60,829 nt of DNA from Methylosinus sp. Ce-a6. Lineage in GTDB: Bacteria; Pseudomonadota; Alphaproteobacteria; Rhizobiales; Beijerinckiaceae. Shown here in pieces: positions 57,134 to 60,829 of the stretch (position 1 is the first letter of the stretch; the number at the start of each line of letters is the position of its first letter). Location: positions 1 to 60,829 of the forward strand of contig NZ_BGJX01000022.1 in assembly GCF_009811655.1 (NCBI RefSeq). Reading direction: 5' to 3'. The position numbers and the translations under genes were made by a program. The notes under the pieces were generated by a model. It saw only the letters and a program-made list of their open reading frames with translations, made no database searches and was not told the origin of the DNA.

Positions 57134-57204
57134 GATGATCGATAATAACCATCAAAATGCGCTTATCAATCCGTCTTTCCATCATCGTGCGATAAGGGCC
57201 GACC

Positions 57205-57696
57205 TCACAGCTCGCAGCGCATCGTCAGCGCCGCCTGACGCTCGCCGTTCGGGCGTTGGTAGTAATTCTCGCGCCGGCCGATCGTCTTGAACCCCAGCCG
57301 CTCATAGACCTTCAGCGCCGCGGCATTGTCCGCGCCGACCTCGAGGAAGACGAGCCGCGCGCCGCCGCGTTCGAGATTGGTGAGATGCGCGGCGAGCAGC
57401 GCCCGTCCGAGTCCTGTCCCGCGCCGCGCCGGATCGACGGCGAAGGTCAATATCTCCGCGTCGGGCGGCAGCAGCCGCGACAGCGCCATGCCGCCCATCT
57501 CGTCCTTGAGCAGGCGCTCGTTCATCGCCCCGTCGGCGAGGACGGTGCGGTCGGTCAGCAGGCTCTCGAAATCGATCTTGGACCAGGGATAGGCGAAGGA
57601 GGCCGCGTGCAGCTTGGCGCAGTCATAGGCGTGATCGGCCCCGATCGGGCGAATCACGAAATGCGGCTTGGCGAAGAAGGTCGAAAGCAGGCTCAT
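57205..57696 (-). CDS. rimI: RimI-type ribosomal protein S18 alanine N-acetyltransferase
   Basis: The 163-residue GNAT protein has the acetyl-CoA loop VDPARRGTGLGRALLAAHL and the RimI-like EVGADNAAALKVYERLGFKTIGRRENYY with the catalytic Tyr. RimI acetylates the N terminus of ribosomal protein S18. The ATG at 57696, ten bases after the tsaB stop, fits family length. Position next to tsaB is conserved in many bacteria. Confidence 0.9.
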   Translation of the reverse strand: MSLLSTFFAKPHFVIRPIGADHAYDCAKLHAASFAYPWSKIDFESLLTDRTVLADGAMNERLLKDEMGGMALSRLLPPDAEILTFAVDPARRGTGLGRALLAAHLTNLERGGARLVFLEVGADNAAALKVYERLGFKTIGRRENYYQRPNGERQAALTMRCEL

Positions 57697-57706
57697 GGGC
57701 CGCAAC

Positions 57707-58414
57707 TCACGCGCCGGCCAGCGCGTCTTGCGGCGGGCGCTCCTGCGGTGGGCGCTCCTGCGGCTTGGCGTCCGGCGCTTTGAGATAGAGCGGCCGGGCC
57801 GGCGCCGTCGCCGGATTGGCGGCGAGGCCGAGCCGCGCGATGAAAGCGATGTCGGGCGCCGCCGCCCGGCTCGCGACCTCGGCCTCGAGGCCGGCGAGGC
57901 GCGCCTCCTCCGCGAGCAAGGGCGCGCCCGAGCCGATGAGCCGCAGCGGGCCGGAGCCCAGCGCCCGCAGCGCCTCATGGGCGCCGACTCGGCGCGGCGA
58001 GAGCAGCGTGCGCCCATCCGGGCCATAGGCGGTCACATAGACTTGGCCGTGGCGCGCGTCGATCGCCGCCGCCACCACGCCGTCGAAGGGAACCAGCACG
58101 TAAGGCGCGGCCAAAGCCGCCAAGGTCGAGACGCCGACGATGGGCGCCTTCAGGGCGAGGGCGATGGCCTGGCCCGCCGCGAGCCCGATTCGGATGCCGG
58201 TGAAGGAGCCGGGCCCGACCGTGACCGCGACGCGCCCGATCGCCGAGAAGCCGCCGCCCGCCGCCGCGACGACGCGCTCGACGAGAGGCAGCAATTCCTC
58301 GGCGTGGCCGCGCTCCATCGGCGCCGTCTCGCTGGCGACAGGTTCGGCGGCCCCGAGGTCGAGCACGCAGGCGGAGACGGCGGGCAGCGCCGTGTCGATG
58401 GCGAGGATTCTCAT
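57707..58414 (-). CDS. tsaB: tRNA threonylcarbamoyladenosine biosynthesis protein TsaB
   Basis: The 235-residue protein is the non-catalytic partner of TsaD in making t6A37 of tRNAs. It has the ASKHA-type start MRILAIDTALPAVSACVLD, the GPGSFTGIRIGLAAGQAIA motif and AIDARHGQVYVTAYG. The C terminus carries a short repeat of PQERP units (about 219-229), unusual for the family. It lies between the nfu gene and rimI. Confidence 0.92.
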   Translation of the reverse strand: MRILAIDTALPAVSACVLDLGAAEPVASETAPMERGHAEELLPLVERVVAAAGGGFSAIGRVAVTVGPGSFTGIRIGLAAGQAIALALKAPIVGVSTLAALAAPYVLVPFDGVVAAAIDARHGQVYVTAYGPDGRTLLSPRRVGAHEALRALGSGPLRLIGSGAPLLAEEARLAGLEAEVASRAAAPDIAFIARLGLAANPATAPARPLYLKAPDAKPQERPPQERPPQDALAGA

Positions 58415-58460
58415 TGCCGGCGGATTATGACGGGTTTCGCGCGCCATTCAAAGCGGCGTC

Positions 58461-59012
58461 TCAAACCTGCTGCACCGAGACCACCCGAGGGACGAAATGG
58501 CGCAGCATATTTTCGATGCCGTTCTTGAGCGTCGCAGTGGAGGAGGGGCAGCCCGAGCAGGAGCCCTTCATCGCCACATAGACGATTCCGTCGCGAAAGC
58601 CGCGAAAAGTGATGTCGCCGCCGTCATTGGCCACCGCCGGGCGCACGCGGGTCGTGATGAGCTCTTTGATTTGCGCCACCGTCTCGGCGTCGGCGGGGTC
58701 GAAGAACTCCGCCGGGGCGGCCTCGGCGCCGTCGGTCACGATCGGCTGGCCGGAGGTGAAATGCTCCATGATCGTGCCGAGGATGGCGGGCTTCAGATGC
58801 GCCCATTCGGCTTCCGCCTTGGTCACGGAGACGAAATCGGGGCCGAACATCACCGCCTCGACGCCGTCGATCGAGAGCAGCGCGCCGGCGAGCGGCGAGG
58901 CGGCGGCCGCCTCTCGCGTGCGGAACTCGCGCGCGCCCTCGGCGAGGACGGGGCGGCCGGGCAGGAATTTCAGCGTGGCGGGGTTGGGCGTGGTCTCGGT
59001 CTGGATGAACAT
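58461..59012 (-). CDS. NfuA-type iron-sulfur cluster carrier
   Basis: The 183-residue protein has the N-terminal Nfu domain (MFIQTETTPNPATLKFLPG) and a C-terminal NifU-like domain with the cluster-binding CSGC motif (C152, C155). It carries Fe-S clusters to target proteins. The ATG at 59012 matches the strongly conserved family N terminus. It starts the tsaB-rimI gene run in the housekeeping block. Confidence 0.93.
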   Translation of the reverse strand: MFIQTETTPNPATLKFLPGRPVLAEGAREFRTREAAAASPLAGALLSIDGVEAVMFGPDFVSVTKAEAEWAHLKPAILGTIMEHFTSGQPIVTDGAEAAPAEFFDPADAETVAQIKELITTRVRPAVANDGGDITFRGFRDGIVYVAMKGSCSGCPSSTATLKNGIENMLRHFVPRVVSVQQV

Positions 59013-59125
59013 TCGTCTTCTCCGCGGCGTCCGGTTCAAGGCCGGCGTTGCGATCTCTCGGCGCTTCTCTAGCATGAAACGATCCGCGCGACAGCAAATG
59101 GCGCGCCGGCCTCCCGGACGCGGCG

Positions 59126-59533
59126 TCAGCGGCCGCCGAGGGCGCGCAATACACCGAGCAGCGCCGCGCTATGGTCCGAGCGTCTCGCGCGCGCTTCGCC
59201 GAGAGGCTCGAAATCGGAGAGGTCGGGGACGAGTTTGCTCGAGCCCTTGAACATCAGCAGGCCCGTCGCGGTGACGACGATGTCGCCTTTGCGCAGAGTC
59301 GGATCGTCGAGGCGCGCGTCCTCGCGCGGCGTTCTCGTCTCTATGGCGCGCTCGAGGGCGGCGGCGACGACGCGTGAGGCGAAAGCGTCGTAGCGTTCGC
59401 GCGCTTCCCCGACTCGCCGGCGCCATTCGACGCGGACCTCGTCGTCTCGCGCTGCGCTCTCCTCGGCGAAAGCGCCGTGCATCGCCGCCGCCGCGAACAG
59501 TCCTGCGCAGACGAGGGCCCTCGTCGTCGTCAT
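59126..59533 (-). CDS. Secreted protein of unknown function
   Basis: The 135-residue protein has a signal peptide (ALVCAGLFAAAAMHGAFAEE) and a small mature domain with LRKGDIVVTATGLLMFKGSSKLVPDLSDFEPL. I do not recognise the family, although similar small proteins occur in Rhizobiales upstream of such blocks. The start at 59533 was chosen for the signal peptide; the ribosome site is weak. Confidence 0.6.
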   Translation of the reverse strand: MTTTRALVCAGLFAAAAMHGAFAEESAARDDEVRVEWRRRVGEARERYDAFASRVVAAALERAIETRTPREDARLDDPTLRKGDIVVTATGLLMFKGSSKLVPDLSDFEPLGEARARRSDHSAALLGVLRALGGR

Positions 59534-59881
59534 GAGTGAGAGAATGGCGCGAGCGAGCGACCTGGCGCGCGTTCGGCGTCGCGGCGCGCGAAGAATATTC
59601 GAACCTCGGATCGTGATTCGTACATGCGCGATTCCTGAGCTACGTGTATTCCCTAGTTTGTCAATCGTTGCCGCGCCAAGAATAATAGTTATGGCGCGGG
59701 TGGGGGCGATAGAGGTCGGAGCAGACGTCGATCCCATCGTATTTTCCGCAGATGGTTATTGCAGGCTTTTTATCGTGAGCTGTCTGTCGCCACGCGATGC
59801 GCTCGAAAGCTTCGCGTTCCATGCGTCCGCGGGCGAAGCCGCTCGGCGCGCCGCATTTTCCTCTCGAGACGAAGGGCGCCC
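59534..59881. other. Divergent intergenic region before the response regulator
   Basis: No gene is seen; open frames are short and overlap. The part 59625-59765 is relatively AT-rich and contains TACGTGTATTCCCTAGT at 59642-59658 and several TATT/ATAAT stretches, so it likely holds promoters for the regulator and for the secreted protein. I could not assign boxes. Confidence 0.4.
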
Positions 59882-60580
59882 ATGGTCCAGCCGCCTCCGC
59901 TGACGACTCCGCTCCTCGACGAGTCGTCTCGTCGGATGTATTCCGTTCCGCAAGAGAGGACGAGCCAAGCCACGATTCACATCGTCGACGACGACGACGC
60001 CGTGCGTGATTCTCTGAGCCTGCTGCTGTCGACGGACGGCTTCCGCGTCGAAAAGCATGAGAGCGCCAATCATCTCCTCGCATCGGTCGAGCCGGGCGAC
60101 ACCGGCTGCGTCGTGACCGACGCGCGCATGCCGGAGATGACCGGCATAGAGCTCTTGGAGGCGATGAAGGCGCGGCGCCTGACGCTGCCGGTCGTCGTCA
60201 TCACCGCCTATGCGGATGTCTCGCTCGCCGTGCAGGCGATGAAGCAGGGCGCTTTCGATTTTCTGGAGAAGCCCTTCGACAATGAGGCGCTGATCGCCTG
60301 CGTGCGTCTCGCGCTCGCCTATGAGCGAGAGGAGCAGTTCCGCGCCGCGGAGACGCAGACGATCGAGGCGCGGCTGCAGACGTTGACCGCGCGCGAGAGC
60401 GAAGTGCTCGAGCGCCTGTTGCATGGAATGCCGAACAAGGTCATCGGCCGCGAGCTCGGCATCAGCGTCCGCACGGTGGAGGTCCACCGCGCCAATGTGA
60501 TGTTGAAGATGAACGCCGGCAGCCTCTCCGAGCTCGTGCGCATGTCGCTCGCCGCCGAGCAGGCGCGCGGCAAGAGCTGA
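59882..60580 (+). CDS. FixJ/TodT-type response regulator
   Basis: The roughly 232-residue regulator has a receiver domain (about 31-145) with acidic pocket IVDDDDAVRDSL, phosphorylated D80 in CVVTDARMPEMTG, Thr in VVITAYAD and Lys in LEKPFDNEAL, then a LuxR-type HTH (about 168-225, LTARESEVLERLLHGMPNKVIGRELGISVRTVEVHRANVMLKM). This is the FixJ layout. GAAGGG supports the ATG at 59882; ATG 59936 is an alternative that would remove an 18-residue tail. No histidine kinase gene is next to it in the window. Confidence 0.9.
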   Translation: MVQPPPLTTPLLDESSRRMYSVPQERTSQATIHIVDDDDAVRDSLSLLLSTDGFRVEKHESANHLLASVEPGDTGCVVTDARMPEMTGIELLEAMKARRLTLPVVVITAYADVSLAVQAMKQGAFDFLEKPFDNEALIACVRLALAYEREEQFRAAETQTIEARLQTLTARESEVLERLLHGMPNKVIGRELGISVRTVEVHRANVMLKMNAGSLSELVRMSLAAEQARGKS

Positions 60581-60642
60581 TTCGCGAGGGCCGGCCTCAC
60601 GAGGGCCGCCTCGAAAGCCTCTTCTGGTCGAATTCGAAGCGA

Positions 60643-60674
60643 GGACGCTCCATTGCCGGAGCGTCCTTTTTGTT
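60643..60674 (+). terminator. Rho-independent terminator after response regulator
   Basis: A perfect nine-base stem (GGACGCTCC at 60643-60651 with GGAGCGTCC at 60658-60666) is followed by TTTTTGTT. It lies 62 bases after the regulator stop. The remaining 155 bases to the right edge show no recognisable gene or site. Confidence 0.85.
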
Positions 60675-60829
60675 AACCATGGGTTGTGGCGCGAGGGTCA
60701 CAGGGGGCGGATAAAGGGCGGGCGTGGCGCGGAAGGCCTTGTCTTTGCCGTAGAGACGGGGTCATTTGGGCGCGCGGCGAAGCTTCGGGAGCGGCCCGGA
60801 GCATTGGTCGGGGGCGGCGTGGTTTTGAA

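Overview
The window is GC-rich DNA from an alphaproteobacterium. The best guess is a type II methanotroph of the Methylosinus/Methylocystis group: it opens with a PmoD-CopC-CopD-PCuAC periplasmic copper locus of the kind known from these bacteria, it carries a Caulobacter-type tad/cpa pilus cluster, and it has a housekeeping block (nfu-tsaB-rimI ... plsC-miaB-phoH-ybeY-corC) ordered as in Rhizobiales. The taxonomic call is inference; there is no rRNA or methane monooxygenase gene in the window.

Layout. 1-4.3 kb: copper locus (PmoD-like CuA-type protein, CopC, a CopD fused to a cytochrome c and a Sco-like domain, and a PCuAC protein). 4.3-12.4 kb: a small membrane protein, a GT87 glycosyltransferase, an aspartate aminotransferase, a large acyl-CoA:carboxylate CoA-transferase, a secreted cupin and the periplasmic glucan synthase MdoH. 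12.5-15.8 kb: a tight four-gene operon (BchC-like dehydrogenase, PTPS-like protein with replaced catalytic residues, GT4 glycosyltransferase, SAM methyltransferase), my main candidate for an undescribed pathway. 15.9-20.4 kb: a TacA/TacT-type toxin-antitoxin pair, a DUF4261 protein, cytochrome b561 and a phosphohexomutase. 20.5-32.7 kb: the complete tad/cpa pilus locus with two nearly identical Flp pilins. 32.8-38.1 kb: FUSC transporter, M17 aminopeptidase plus NlpC/P60 hydrolase, AbrB/PIN pair, MaoC hydratase and purine nucleoside phosphorylase. 38.2-44.8 kb: a yejABEF-type peptide ABC transporter operon with a PIN toxin-antitoxin pair placed between yejE and yejF. 45-50.6 kb: succinate-semialdehyde dehydrogenase, a cupin, and a cobalamin-riboswitch operon (BtuB-type receptor, unknown protein, small polytopic membrane protein). 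51-59.5 kb: the conserved housekeeping block, interrupted by a frameshifted Fic gene. 59.9-60.6 kb: an orphan FixJ-type response regulator.

Intergenic DNA carries several dispersed palindromic repeat families. The commonest is a two-part element: a 37-45 bp near-perfect hairpin (part A) beside a roughly 46 bp double-hairpin (part B). Together or in part they occur at 15.8, 20.4, 21.9, 28.3 and 51.0 kb; three copies lie in or beside the tad locus and one separates cpaE from cpaF. Other families lie at 7.4, 33.9 and 50.7-51.0 kb.

No tRNA, rRNA, insertion sequence, CRISPR array or replication origin was recognised. All functional calls come from reading motifs, lengths and gene order; no database search was run.
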